A DNA stretch of 64,000 nt, taken from assembly GCF_003597675.1 (NCBI RefSeq), contig NZ_CP030827.1:186001-250000 (forward strand). The letters run 5' to 3'. Origin of the DNA: Neorhizobium sp. NCHU2750 (lineage in GTDB: Bacteria; Pseudomonadota; Alphaproteobacteria; Rhizobiales; Rhizobiaceae). Below the pieces are notes generated by a model, which saw nothing but the letters and a program-made list of their open reading frames with translations, searched no databases and was not told the DNA's origin. The position numbers were made by a program, and so were the translations under genes. Of this stretch, positions 26,276-34,901 are shown in pieces; position 1 is the first letter of the stretch; every line of letters starts with the position of its first letter.

Positions 26276-27849
26276 CAAAGCGATTCCATCTGTTGAAAAA
26301 GGCGTGCTGCATTGCCAAGAAAGCAAACCTGCCTGTCTGGCCGGTCGGCGTGAAGAGGTATCATCGACAGAAACAAGTGCACGAGAATGGCTGAGACCAG
26401 CCGTTCATCGAACGGGGCGTTCAGGATTCCTGCTTCGCGGAAGGCGGCGATCAGCGTCGGCCAGTTGCCATTGTTGAACTCGGTCATGTTAAGATCGACA
26501 TTGCGGCCGTCCAGCCTGCCGGAAATATATCCCGAAATGATAAGATCATATCCGCCGATCACCGAGTGCGCGAGTTTTGCTACATCGTAACGGGGGTCGC
26601 CATAGATTGATTTCGATCCGTTCGGAAGCAAGCCTCTTGGATCTATAACTTTCACGGACTGGCTTCTGAAATCGTAGAAAATGTTCGAAAAACCGAAGTC
26701 GCCGTGCAGCAGGCTGGCTTCGGGTGTGCCGTGAGTGTCAATGATTTTGTCGGCGCGGCGCGACATTTCTAGTGGCGACGGCATGGATTGCCCGCCGTAT
26801 GAAAAGCCGGTTGTGATGTCGAAGCCACTCTGTTTTGAAAAATCTGCGAGCCGCTTTTCGGTTTTCGCCCCGTAATAATTACTAAAATTCACGCCCAGAT
26901 CTATGGGCGGCCTGATTGCTCTGCTATCGTTGAGGAAGGTTTGGCAGGCCCGGAATATACGTTGCCAAACATGGCGATTCAGCCTGCCGTATACGGCCAG
27001 ATTGGCGAGCGTCGTCAGGTAGGTATTCGCAGTCCGGTACCCGAACTCGCCATTCTCCCTGATACGTCCCAGATAGGCCGGGACATAAATGCGCATAGAA
27101 TCGGGGAGGCTCTCGAACCAGCTTGCCTCGCCGTCAAGCTTGGCTAGGTCAGCGCTGGTCTTGTCCACTGCTGTTGGCGTTATCCGGAGCGAGTTGAATG
27201 ACCGTTCCGTGGTTATCAAGCCGCAGGAGGCGAAATATGTCTGGACGTGGCCGAAATCGTACCAGTTGCCGTCCGTCACCATGGAAAGAGGCGTCTTCTC
27301 GGCATAGCGCTCCAGCGCACTGATGAAATTGCCGCGGCTGAGGGCAATGGCCTGCAGCAGCGCCGGCACGTTGTTGAGGGAAAAAAGACCCGAAACGACG
27401 AAACGGCCGCCTTCCTGCTTCTCTGCCGGCTGGCCGCCAATGGGGGCTGGCGCCCAGTTTTGGGCGTCCGAAGCCAGATGCGCGGAATAGAAGTTGTCCT
27501 CAAGTTCAATACCGGTGACGAGCGTATCGCCGTAAAGGATCAAGAGCGGTTGCTGGTATTCGCCGATCGCGTTGATGCAATTGGCAATCGATTCGCCAAT
27601 GCTGAACATCGGATCCGAGCGGATAATCGTGGCGCCGAGCCGCTCTATGCGTTCCACATCGATCGGCGGGATTTCGAAGTCGTCCGGGAGCGAGAGATAA
27701 ACATGGCTCGCCAGAGCACTCATGTCCTCGATCTGACGAATGAAGAGCCGCTGGCTGCCAAGCGGCAGAAACGAGGGCGGAAGCCGTCCGAATTCTGCTT
27801 CTAGACCTTGGGAGACATATGCGCTTGACGCAATAAGGGCGATTGTCAC
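26275..27849 (-). CDS. Nucleotidyltransferase-like / APH-type kinase fusion
   Basis: 524 residues from a GTG overlapping the HAD gene stop (GTGA). The N-terminal part (1-215) resembles a sugar nucleotidyltransferase: PLLILYGDTLV with a metal-site Asp, and NWYDFGHVQTYFASC at its end. The basic glycine-rich loop is poor (ASSAYVSQGLEAEF), so this half may have lost activity. The C-terminal part (about 230-524) is an aminoglycoside/choline-kinase fold with the Brenner motif LLHGDFGFSNIF (381-391) and the metal aspartate VIDPRG (D403). It is expected to phosphorylate a small hydroxylated substrate. Confidence 0.75.
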   Translation of the reverse strand: MTIALIASSAYVSQGLEAEFGRLPPSFLPLGSQRLFIRQIEDMSALASHVYLSLPDDFEIPPIDVERIERLGATIIRSDPMFSIGESIANCINAIGEYQQPLLILYGDTLVTGIELEDNFYSAHLASDAQNWAPAPIGGQPAEKQEGGRFVVSGLFSLNNVPALLQAIALSRGNFISALERYAEKTPLSMVTDGNWYDFGHVQTYFASCGLITTERSFNSLRITPTAVDKTSADLAKLDGEASWFESLPDSMRIYVPAYLGRIRENGEFGYRTANTYLTTLANLAVYGRLNRHVWQRIFRACQTFLNDSRAIRPPIDLGVNFSNYYGAKTEKRLADFSKQSGFDITTGFSYGGQSMPSPLEMSRRADKIIDTHGTPEASLLHGDFGFSNIFYDFRSQSVKVIDPRGLLPNGSKSIYGDPRYDVAKLAHSVIGGYDLIISGYISGRLDGRNVDLNMTEFNNGNWPTLIAAFREAGILNAPFDERLVSAILVHLFLSMIPLHADRPDRQVCFLGNAARLFQQMESL

Positions 27850-28223
27850 TGCTTGGCTCCCGTTCCAATAAGCGCATAGATCTCGTCGAGGCTCAGCCGC
27901 GCAAATTCGTCGGGCCTGATTGCTTTGTCATCGACGTAAAAGCCACCATTCTCACACCAGGGCTTGCCGATGTGAATCTCGTCATAGGGCACGCCATGTT
28001 CGTTCAGCCACTGAATGATCACCGGCAAGGTATTGGCATTTATCTTTCCGAGATTTCCGGCATAGGTTCGCATGTTGCGTGCGGTATGAATCGCAATCGT
28101 GAAGCCTAGGTTGCGATATTCAACGAGCTTGGCCACGACCTCCGGATTATGGGAAAGATTTTCGTAGCTCTCCCCAGGCCGGGGCTGGGTTATCGTATCG
28201 TCAAGGTCAATTACAATTTTCAC
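27846..28223 (-). CDS. HAD-family capsule biosynthesis phosphatase (EcbF/BcbF-like)
   Basis: 125 residues from a GTG start. The HAD motif I IVIDLDDTITQP (nucleophile D6, acid D8) is followed by motif II IHTARNM (about 46-52) and motif IV-like FYVDDKAIRPDEF (about 95-107). The short length and the R-P-G-E-S-Y-E-N segment match the capsule-associated EcbF/BcbF phosphatases. It is first in the cassette and coupled to the kinase fusion by GTGA, suggesting removal of a phosphate during precursor synthesis. Confidence 0.8.
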   Translation of the reverse strand: MKIVIDLDDTITQPRPGESYENLSHNPEVVAKLVEYRNLGFTIAIHTARNMRTYAGNLGKINANTLPVIIQWLNEHGVPYDEIHIGKPWCENGGFYVDDKAIRPDEFARLSLDEIYALIGTGAKQ

Positions 28224-28607
28224 GCCAATTACCTATTCCTAGTCTTCCCTTCGCGAGTCGTCGCGGCTGAGGTGGCAGCCAAGTGATAAGGAGTTAAGTC
28301 GGCGCCATAACCTTGCGAGCAGGCATGCTCATAGAGGAAAAATCGAGCGGAATCATCAGGCATTTTGGAAATCGGCGAAATCGTCATCCAAACATATGAT
28401 AGTGTATATACATCGCATTTTTTCGGCAGCATCGCGATCGGGCTGTAATGCAACACCAACCGCAGAGACCGCCAACTTGGCAATACCCACGGGACTGGAC
28501 TAAGTCGGTGCGGAAAAATATTCTGAACGACAGGGCTCTCGATGCGTCCGAACGAACGCCTTAGTAGCGTTATCTCCGGTCATCATCGCCCGATGCATCT
28601 TTGGTGA

Positions 28608-28800
28608 ATCGATGATACCGAAATGAGGGAGATCTTCAACGAACATTACCACGATATAAATATTTTCTTCAAAGAGCGCGGGCACCACTTCGTCTACGAC
28701 CTGCGTCATCCGGACGCGGGGCAGATAACTTGCGAGTTTCTCGGAATAGCCCCTAGACCTCTGTCCAAACCCAATTATTTCTTTCGAACTCGGGCTCGGA
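28608..28800 (+). pseudogene. Sulfotransferase-like C-terminal fragment
   Basis: The plus-strand frame EMREIFNEHYHDINIFFKER followed by VYDLRHPDAGQITCEFLGI resembles the C-terminal part of sulfotransferases (Y-x-x-HN-x-x-V-x-x-FF-x-x-R ... G-W-E-x-L-C-x-FLG). A stop lies upstream and there is no N-terminal PAPS loop, so only a remnant is left. The rest of 28224-28607 contains nothing I can name. Confidence 0.35.
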
Positions 28801-28881
28801 AACGCATCGACATAAAGACAACCGCCGGCTCCGTGTCATGCAGTCGGTGGTGGGCTATAACGACGGAGAGAAGTAAAGGAT

Positions 28882-29556
28882 ATGGAGAAAACCATCCATT
28901 TTATCTGGGTTTCGCCGACGGACAGTATCTCTCTTCCGGCAGACATTTCTTCCAATCTCGATCGGTGGCGGAGCTTGCACCCCAATTTTGAACAGCGCAT
29001 ATGGGGCCTTGCTGATATCTTGGCTTTGGCCGCAAGGCACGGTCTCGACCGGGCCGCGTCATGCATATCCGCCTGCCGCCTGTTTGCCATGAAGTCGGAT
29101 ATTGCTCGGCTGCTCATCATGGCCTCCGAAGGGGGCATCTATTCCGATCTCAAGAATAGCCCGCGCCGGCCGTTTCTCGACACATTGGCGACGGACCACT
29201 ATCCCGTAGTGATCGGGTATCCCGACGATATACAAGTGGCGCAAAAGGGCAACCTTTCCTATTTCAACGGCTTCCTTATCGGACCGCGAGGGCATGCCTT
29301 TTTCCGGGATTGCCTGGACAGGGCATGCCTCAACGTTGAGGGCCGAAAGACAGCGCCGGTTTTCGAAATCACCGGCGGAAGGGTTCTCGAAGATTGCATC
29401 GGGGCGCCACCCCGCAGCGATATAAGGCTCATGCCTGGAGAAAGCGTTTGGGGCGAGAATGCCTTGATGACACGCATAACCGCCTCTTATAATGGCGCCA
29501 ACAATGCCCAGCACTGGGTGAACCAGCAGAATCAGGGCGATCTTTATATCGACTAG
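28882..29556 (+). CDS. GT32-like glycosyltransferase (DXD sugar-binding region)
   Basis: 224 residues starting KTIHFIWVSPTDSISLP, the first strand typical of GT32/OCH1-type enzymes. CRLFAMKSDIARLLIMASEG then GIYSDLKN (about 67-95) is the sugar-binding region, where most relatives have Y-x-D-x-D; here the second acidic residue is Lys. HAFFRDCLDRA and a C-terminal VWGENALM follow. AAAGGAT lies 5 nt before the ATG. A lone gene oriented opposite to the sugar-activation cassette. Confidence 0.8.
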   Translation: MEKTIHFIWVSPTDSISLPADISSNLDRWRSLHPNFEQRIWGLADILALAARHGLDRAASCISACRLFAMKSDIARLLIMASEGGIYSDLKNSPRRPFLDTLATDHYPVVIGYPDDIQVAQKGNLSYFNGFLIGPRGHAFFRDCLDRACLNVEGRKTAPVFEITGGRVLEDCIGAPPRSDIRLMPGESVWGENALMTRITASYNGANNAQHWVNQQNQGDLYID

Positions 29557-30382
29557 ATTGATTCCAACGTTTGGTGCCCGCGTTTAACAGCCGCGATTAT
29601 CTCGTCGAGGTCTGCCTTCCACACGAACGGCTTTGGCTCGGCATTGTGCTCTCTGACAAAGCGGTCGATGGCGGCTTGAAGGTCGACCAGGAAAGACGCC
29701 GTGCTTAAGGCGACGCCGCGTAAGCTTTGCGAAGAACTCTTCGACGGCATTCAACCAGGAACAGGATGTCGGCACGAAGTGGAAGGTCCATCGAGGATGC
29801 CTGTCCAGCCAAGCGCGTACTTTCGGCTGCTTGTGTGTCGCGTAGTTGTCGAGAATGACGTGGACGGCTTTATCCTTGGGCAGGGTCGCTTCGACTGCAT
29901 TGAGGAAGCGAATGAATTCCTGATGGCGGTGTCGCTGCATATTTTTGCCGAACACCGACCCATCGAGGAATATTGAGGGCGACAAATAGCGTCGTCGTGC
30001 CGTGCCGTTTGTAATCATGGGTCATCGTGCCGCCGCGCCCCTTCTTAAGCGGGAGACCGGGCTGTGTCCGATCAAACGCCTGAATCTGGCTCTTCTCATC
30101 GACGGAAAGAACGATGGCGTGGGCTGGGGGCGAGACATAGAGGCCGACAACATCGTGCAGCTTCTCGGCAAAGGCTTTGTCATTCGACAGTTTAAAGCTA
30201 CGCCAACGATGCGGAGCCAAACCATGCTCATGCCAGATTTTAACGACGGAAGACGCCGCGATCCCTACCGTTTTTGCCATGGCCCGTACTGTCCAATGTG
30301 TCACCTCCTTGAACTGCCCCCCATTTCGACCGGACAGTCGGCATAAGCAGAAAGGCTCCAGCACAGGCTTGAGGACAGGCTT

Positions 30383-30772
30383 ATGTCTAACGAGAATCGA
30401 CACGCTGAATTGCTGACGGGTGATGTTCGCCGCAGACGGTGGACACCCGAGCAAAAGCTGACGATCATCGAGCAGAGTTTCGAACCAGGCGAGACGGTAT
30501 CGTCGGCCGCTCGCCGCCATGGCGTTGCGCCCAATCTGCTTTATCGGTGGCGCAGGCTCTTGAGCGAGGGAGGTGCTGCAGCCGTGGGTTCTGACGAGCC
30601 GGTTGTCGGCAATTCGGAAGTAAAGAAGCTGGAGGATCGCGTCCGCGAGTTGGAGCGCATGCTCGGCCGTAAGACGATGGAGGTCGAAATCCTCCGCGAA
30701 GCCCTTTCCAAAGCGGACTCAAAAAAACGGATATCGCGGCCGATCTTGTTGCCGAAGGACGGTTCGCGATGA
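30383..30772 (+). CDS. IS3-family OrfA (IS2-group type)
   Basis: 129 residues: [20 protein letters not shown] and [20 protein letters not shown] form the HTH, followed by a coiled coil ([20 protein letters not shown]). It overlaps OrfB by ATGA. Confidence 0.9.
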   Translation: MSNENRHAELLTGDVRRRRWTPEQKLTIIEQSFEPGETVSSAARRHGVAPNLLYRWRRLLSEGGAAAVGSDEPVVGNSEVKKLEDRVRELERMLGRKTMEVEILREALSKADSKKRISRPILLPKDGSR

Positions 30773-31596
30773 AGACCGTCGCAGACACGCTGGGTGTCTC
30801 CCGTTCCAATCTCGCCGGGCGGCTGAAAGGCAGATCGAAGCCGCGTGGGGCATGCCACAAGGTTGGGGATGCAGAGCTTCTGCCCGCCATCCGCAGGCTG
30901 GTGGATCAAAGGCCAACCTATGGCTATCGGCGGATCGCCGCGCTCCTCAATCGCGAAAGGCGAGCCGCCGATAAGCCTGTCGTCAACGCCAAACGGGTTC
31001 ATCGCATCATGGGCAACCACGCCATGCTGCTGGAGAAGCACACGGCCGTTCGCAAGGGCCGCCTCCACGACGGCAAGGTCATGGTCATGCGCTCCAACCT
31101 GCGCTGGTGCTCCGATGGTCTGGAGTTCACCTGCTGGAATGGGGAGGTCGTTCGCCTCGCTTTCATCATTGACGCCTTCGACCGCGAGATCATCGCCTGG
31201 ACAGCGGTCGCCAATGCCGGAATATCTGGCTCGGATGTCCGCGACATGATGCTGGAGGCGGTCGAGAAACGCTTCCATGCAACCCGAGCCCCGCACGCTA
31301 TCGAGCATCTCTCGGACAACGGTTCGGCTTATACAGCACTGGAGACCAGGCTATTTGCCCAGGCGCTCAATCTGACGCCCTGCGTCACGCCGGTGGCCAG
31401 TCCGCAGTCGAACGGAATGTCCGAAGCATTCGTCAAAACCCTGAAGCGGGATTACATCCGCATCTCGGCACTACCGGACGCCGAAACGGCGCTCCGGCTC
31501 ATTGACGGATGGATCGAGGACTATAACGAAATCCATCCCCATTCCGCGCTCAAGATGGCTTCCCCTCGGCAGGTCATTAGGGCTAAATCAATCTAG
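30769..31596 (+). CDS. IS3-family OrfB transposase (IS2-group type)
   Basis: 275 residues. HTH_21-like RPTYGYRRIAALLNRER (about 44-60), then the integrase core with DGLEFTCWNGEVVRLAF, AIEHLSDNGSAYTALETR (second Asp) and SPQSNGMSEAFVKTLKRDY (Glu). Complete with typical C-terminus HPHSALKMASPRQ. Confidence 0.92.
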   Translation: MKTVADTLGVSRSNLAGRLKGRSKPRGACHKVGDAELLPAIRRLVDQRPTYGYRRIAALLNRERRAADKPVVNAKRVHRIMGNHAMLLEKHTAVRKGRLHDGKVMVMRSNLRWCSDGLEFTCWNGEVVRLAFIIDAFDREIIAWTAVANAGISGSDVRDMMLEAVEKRFHATRAPHAIEHLSDNGSAYTALETRLFAQALNLTPCVTPVASPQSNGMSEAFVKTLKRDYIRISALPDAETALRLIDGWIEDYNEIHPHSALKMASPRQVIRAKSI

Positions 31597-31867
31597 CCGA
31601 CCTGTCCGGTGAAACGGGGAGCACTCCACTCCCGCTGTAGTGGCTCCAAAGTGAGGGCAACGAACTTCTCGACTGATTCATCATCGAGTGGAGCTATGGC
31701 AGGAGGCCTGCTTTTGTCACGCAGGAGGCCATCGACACCTTCGGACATAAACCGTTCTTGCCAGCGCCAGACGCAGGTTTTGGATTTGCCAGTTTCCTCC
31801 ATGATGGCTACAGTTCCAAAGCCATCACTGCTCATGAGGACGGTCCTCGCTCGCCACGGAATGGCTT

Positions 31868-31945
31868 TGGACGTATAACCACGAACGGCCCAACACGGGC
31901 ATTGGCGGCATCACACCCGCTCAGAAACTGAAAATGGCCGCGTGA
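31868..31945 (+). pseudogene. IS3/IS481-type transposase C-terminal fragment
   Basis: TYNHERPNTGIGGITPAQKL ending KMAA-stop is the standard C-terminal tail of an integrase-core transposase. It is joined directly to the broken IS630 start; nothing upstream of the element survives. Confidence 0.65.
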
Positions 31946-31992
31946 ATTCTATTGTCGAACCCCGTTAAAGAGGTTTTGCGCGGATAATGATT

Positions 31993-33114
31993 TTAAGATT
32001 TTGCTTTAGCCCGCATTTTATCGATGATCGCGAGGGCATCCTCGATTTCGATGTATTTTTTCTTTTGCGGGTCAAAGTAACGAGGGTAAAGAATATAGGC
32101 ACATGCAAAAACCTCCTCCACCGAAAGCGTTCGGTTCCGGCGTAGGTTTGGTTGCCTGTCGTCAGTTAAGCCCCAGCCCGAGTAAAAAGGGCATCCTATT
32201 GTTGTGACCTTGATTCCTCGTAATAGTGCCTCAAAGCCAGATAACGAGGTAATCGTGTACACATGATCGATGGACTGAAAAGAATCAGAAAGAGCTACAT
32301 CGTCATCCAATATTTTGGCGATTGGTCGAACATCATTAGGGTCAGATAACTTTGATGCTAACCCGCTGAGAACCTCTGGATGCGGCTTGTATATTAGGTC
32401 TGCTTCAGGGTTCTCTCGTCGTGCAAGTCGTACAAGGTCATTGTTCGTGAACGGCCTGTTGCATCCGTAAGCAATCGAGGCATCACTCTCTACCTGACCA
32501 ATCACTAAAACACGTTTTTGAGATTTTTGTCCATACACGGATTCTATATTGAAAGATGACCCAGAGTTATATTTACTTATCCCATTGTTAAGCATGTATG
32601 ATATCGCGTTCCTTGCGCGATAAATCAGTTGCTTGTCATTGTCAAAATCGTAGTTGCTAAGAATATTCTCAAGATCTGTAGGCTTGTCGGAACGAAAATA
32701 CATATCTTGACGATCGAATGTCAGGGACATCGGTGGGGTGCGCAGTGCGCCGAGCTTTAGCGAGCGGATAAAACCGTCCTCTACATAGTAGAATGGGATG
32801 CTGTTTGCCTCGCAAAAATCTTTAAGTTGTTGCGGCCCCTTGTATTGCCAACTCAAAACGATGCTTCGCTCGTCGAGCACGAGCTTCTTTTTCCAATGCC
32901 GATCAAATTGGCCAGGCTTTAGTTTAGTTGGTGCTAATATGACTGTATAATCAGGAAACCAATCGGTTATGAAGGTTTTCCAACTGCTGAAACCAAATAC
33001 GTATAGTGGCGGCTTTTTCGGCCGGAGCACTTTTCGAGCGTAGAGCAGTAGTCGCGTGGTCATTCCCGATGGATGAGCCGACTTCTCTGGAGCTTCAGGC
33101 GTACTGGGGGTCAT
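31993..33114 (-). CDS. KpsC-like capsule polysaccharide transferase domain protein
   Basis: 373 residues from the ATG at 33114 (an ATG at 33174 would add 20). It contains IVLSWQYKGPQQLKDFCEAN, the KpsC-type YVEDGFIRSLKLGA (about 122-135), NRPFTNNDLVRLARRENPEA, IYKPHPEVLSG and SLSGFEALLRGIKVTTIGCP followed by FYSGWGLTDDR. KpsC carries two such units as beta-Kdo transferases that start the capsule linker; here only one unit is present. The gene is markedly AT-richer than the window, and the upstream sequence to 33309 is an IS5-type remnant, suggesting import with loss of its original neighbours. Confidence 0.82.
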   Translation of the reverse strand: MTPSTPEAPEKSAHPSGMTTRLLLYARKVLRPKKPPLYVFGFSSWKTFITDWFPDYTVILAPTKLKPGQFDRHWKKKLVLDERSIVLSWQYKGPQQLKDFCEANSIPFYYVEDGFIRSLKLGALRTPPMSLTFDRQDMYFRSDKPTDLENILSNYDFDNDKQLIYRARNAISYMLNNGISKYNSGSSFNIESVYGQKSQKRVLVIGQVESDASIAYGCNRPFTNNDLVRLARRENPEADLIYKPHPEVLSGLASKLSDPNDVRPIAKILDDDVALSDSFQSIDHVYTITSLSGFEALLRGIKVTTIGCPFYSGWGLTDDRQPNLRRNRTLSVEEVFACAYILYPRYFDPQKKKYIEIEDALAIIDKMRAKAKS

Positions 33115-33287
33115 CAACTCAATACCAATGTAGCTTTGTAACCTAATCGCAAAACTTTCTAGAGCTGCGCCCATCACGAAAATTAAGGCAGCGTTTAGGC
33201 GATTAAAGTATCGCAGCGATATGACAGATAAGTGAAATAGACGGAAGGCCGAATTGGTTGTAACGGGTTCAAACCTGCATTTGTGCT

Positions 33288-33309
33288 GGATCGTTAAGTC
33301 CGGTGTCTT
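33288..33309 (+). repeat. IS5-type end shared with 8090-8111
   Basis: GGATCGTTAAGTCCGGTGTCTT matches 8090-8111 at 21 of 22 positions. The copy at 8090 lies 38 bp before an IS5 transposase start, so this is probably the terminal part of the same IS. The stretch 33310-33667 contains no gene I can recognise. Confidence 0.5.
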
Positions 33310-33667
33310 AGAGTCTTCCCTGATTGGGGTCGTTGAAGAGCTGCTCCGATTTGAATTTCGGATCATACCGCCCCGCGGGCCACTCGCTTCTCTTCGCGGT
33401 CGGCGCATGGCTGCCGCATGATGGGATCAGGTAGGCACAGTGTCTCAATCTGTTTCACTACCTTAAGGGTTCGCCCCAGCTTCAGGACACGAAACTAGAT
33501 CACCTTGGCCATCGTGCCCGCGGGAACGATCCGATTAGCCTTTTCAGGCAGAACCTGCTGTTTGTATGTTATCTCACAGATTGTCCATTATCAGGCTGCT
33601 GCGAGGTCGATCTGCTCTCCGAAACGGAATTCAGAGCCGTCGCATCACATCCGATGCAGGATTACTG

Positions 33668-34624
33668 CTATTTTACGGGCCCCTGCAACGCGTGCTCGCG
33701 CATTCTCCGACGCCTGGCGATGCCCATGCCCCATGCCCGGCTGGACCATCTCTTCGACCGAGTGAGCAGCGAATGGGCTGCTTCGTAAAGCGCGGTTCGT
33801 GCGATCTCGTCACCACATCGGCTGATCTTGCCCTGGATGTCGGTCTCGCCGGATTGATAGCGGGACGGCGTCAAACCAAGATGGGCACCGACATCGCGCG
33901 ATCGACGAAAGCGATCGGGTCGGTCGATGGTAGCACGGAACGCCAGCGCGGTGATCGGCCCGACGCCCGGTACGCTTATCAGTTGGCGGCATGTCGTCTC
34001 ATACTTGGCAACGCCGAGCACCTATTTCGTGAGACGAGCGCACTCCTCGAGCATCGTGGCAAGCACCGCCAACAGCGGCTCCATCAGAGCGATCGACAAC
34101 TTCTCCCCGGCCATGATATCTCGCACCTTGCCCACGAAGTCCGCACGGCTCAGTGTCCCAAGCTTGATGCCGCCTTCCCGCAAAATAGCCCGCACGACAT
34201 TCTCGATTGAGCGTATCTCGTTCATCACTGTCCGCCGCGCCACCAAAAGCGATCGCCATAGTCGGCATTGGCGGCTTTTGACATGCACCTGCCGGAACCA
34301 GCCCGCACGCATGATCTGCGCCAGTGCACGCGCATCATTGCGATCGGTCTTGTTCGGCATCGTCTTCATCGCCGCATTGGCCTGGCGCGTCTCGATGCAG
34401 ACGGCTGCCAGTCCTGCGCTCCGCAACCCGTCATGCAGCCAAGCCGCCAGAGAGCAAGCTTCAAGGCGGATGCGCTCCATCGGCAAACCGAACTTCTCGA
34501 GTGCTGTGACCAGCGCCGGAGGCTCACTGATCGCCCGCATCTCCTTCACGATCCGGCCCGTCTCGTCGACGATACAAATCGATGCTTTTTCCAAAGATAC
34601 ATCCATTCCGGCGTAATACATCAT
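33668..34624 (-). pseudogene. IS110-family transposase with internal stop and lost C-terminus
   Basis: The start MMYYAGMDVSLEKASICIVD and PNKTDRNDARALAQIMRAGW are the DEDD RuvC-like N-terminal domain of IS110 enzymes. VPGVGPITALAFRATIDRPD and HLGLTPSRYQSG are the C-terminal serine-recombinase-like domain. A TAG at 34020-34022 replaces CAG in LTK-(Q)VLGVAKYE. The last residues (HALQGPVK) diverge from the family, so the C-terminus is truncated at about 33680. Confidence 0.82.
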
Positions 34625-34901
34625 GGCTGCTTCCTCTCGATGCGTGTGGCCAGCGGAGCTGCGCGTGCTGTAACCGATGGTCGCTGGCCATATGGCAGCA
34701 ATAAACCCAGCGCGGCGATAAAAGGCGTCCCTTCCGGCCGCGGCGATCAGAGGAAACAGCTTGCCGTCTTAATGCGTTCAAACCCGACCCCGCCTTTGCC
34801 GATGCAAGACTAGTCGGAGAGCTTTGAGCCTGCGATCGGGTATAACGTCATCGTCTGGCTGCCAGAGGCAGCTTTTCCTCAAAGCCTGAAGCAGATGTTG
34901 A
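34625..34901. other. IS110 flank and relaxase 3' region
   Basis: 277 bp with no convincing frame. Part probably belongs to the IS110 non-coding end, the rest to the 3' flank of traA. Confidence 0.4.

Larger units (their letters stand above)
30310..31628. mobile_element. IS3-family element (IS2-group type), intact
   Basis: 1.32 kb with imperfect inverted ends (left TGAACTGCCCCCCATTTC, right read inward TGGAGTGCTCCCCGTTTC, both continuing to a CGGACAG-TCGGC block). The flanks show near-duplicate 5-mers on the minus strand (GGGAG / AGGAG), consistent with a 5-bp target duplication with one change. It interrupts the IS630 transposase gene. Confidence 0.8.
29553..31858 (-). pseudogene. IS630-family transposase, split by an IS3 insertion
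   Basis: The 5' part (31858-31640: RARTVLMSSDGFGTVAIME ... LTLEPLQRE) and the 3' part (30309 downward: [20 protein letters not shown] ... [19 protein letters not shown] ... VILDNYATHKQPKVRAWL ... CSWLNAVEEFF) join as QREVTHW once the IS3 element is removed. The 3' part is further shifted twice, near 29985 and 29735, and the N-terminus is lost at 31858. DDE residues are still readable across frames. Confidence 0.8.

Noticed and set aside
33310..33667. Small plus-strand frames between the KpsC-like gene and the IS110 remnant
   Set aside because: No family features, ribosome sites or coding-like composition; treated as IS debris.
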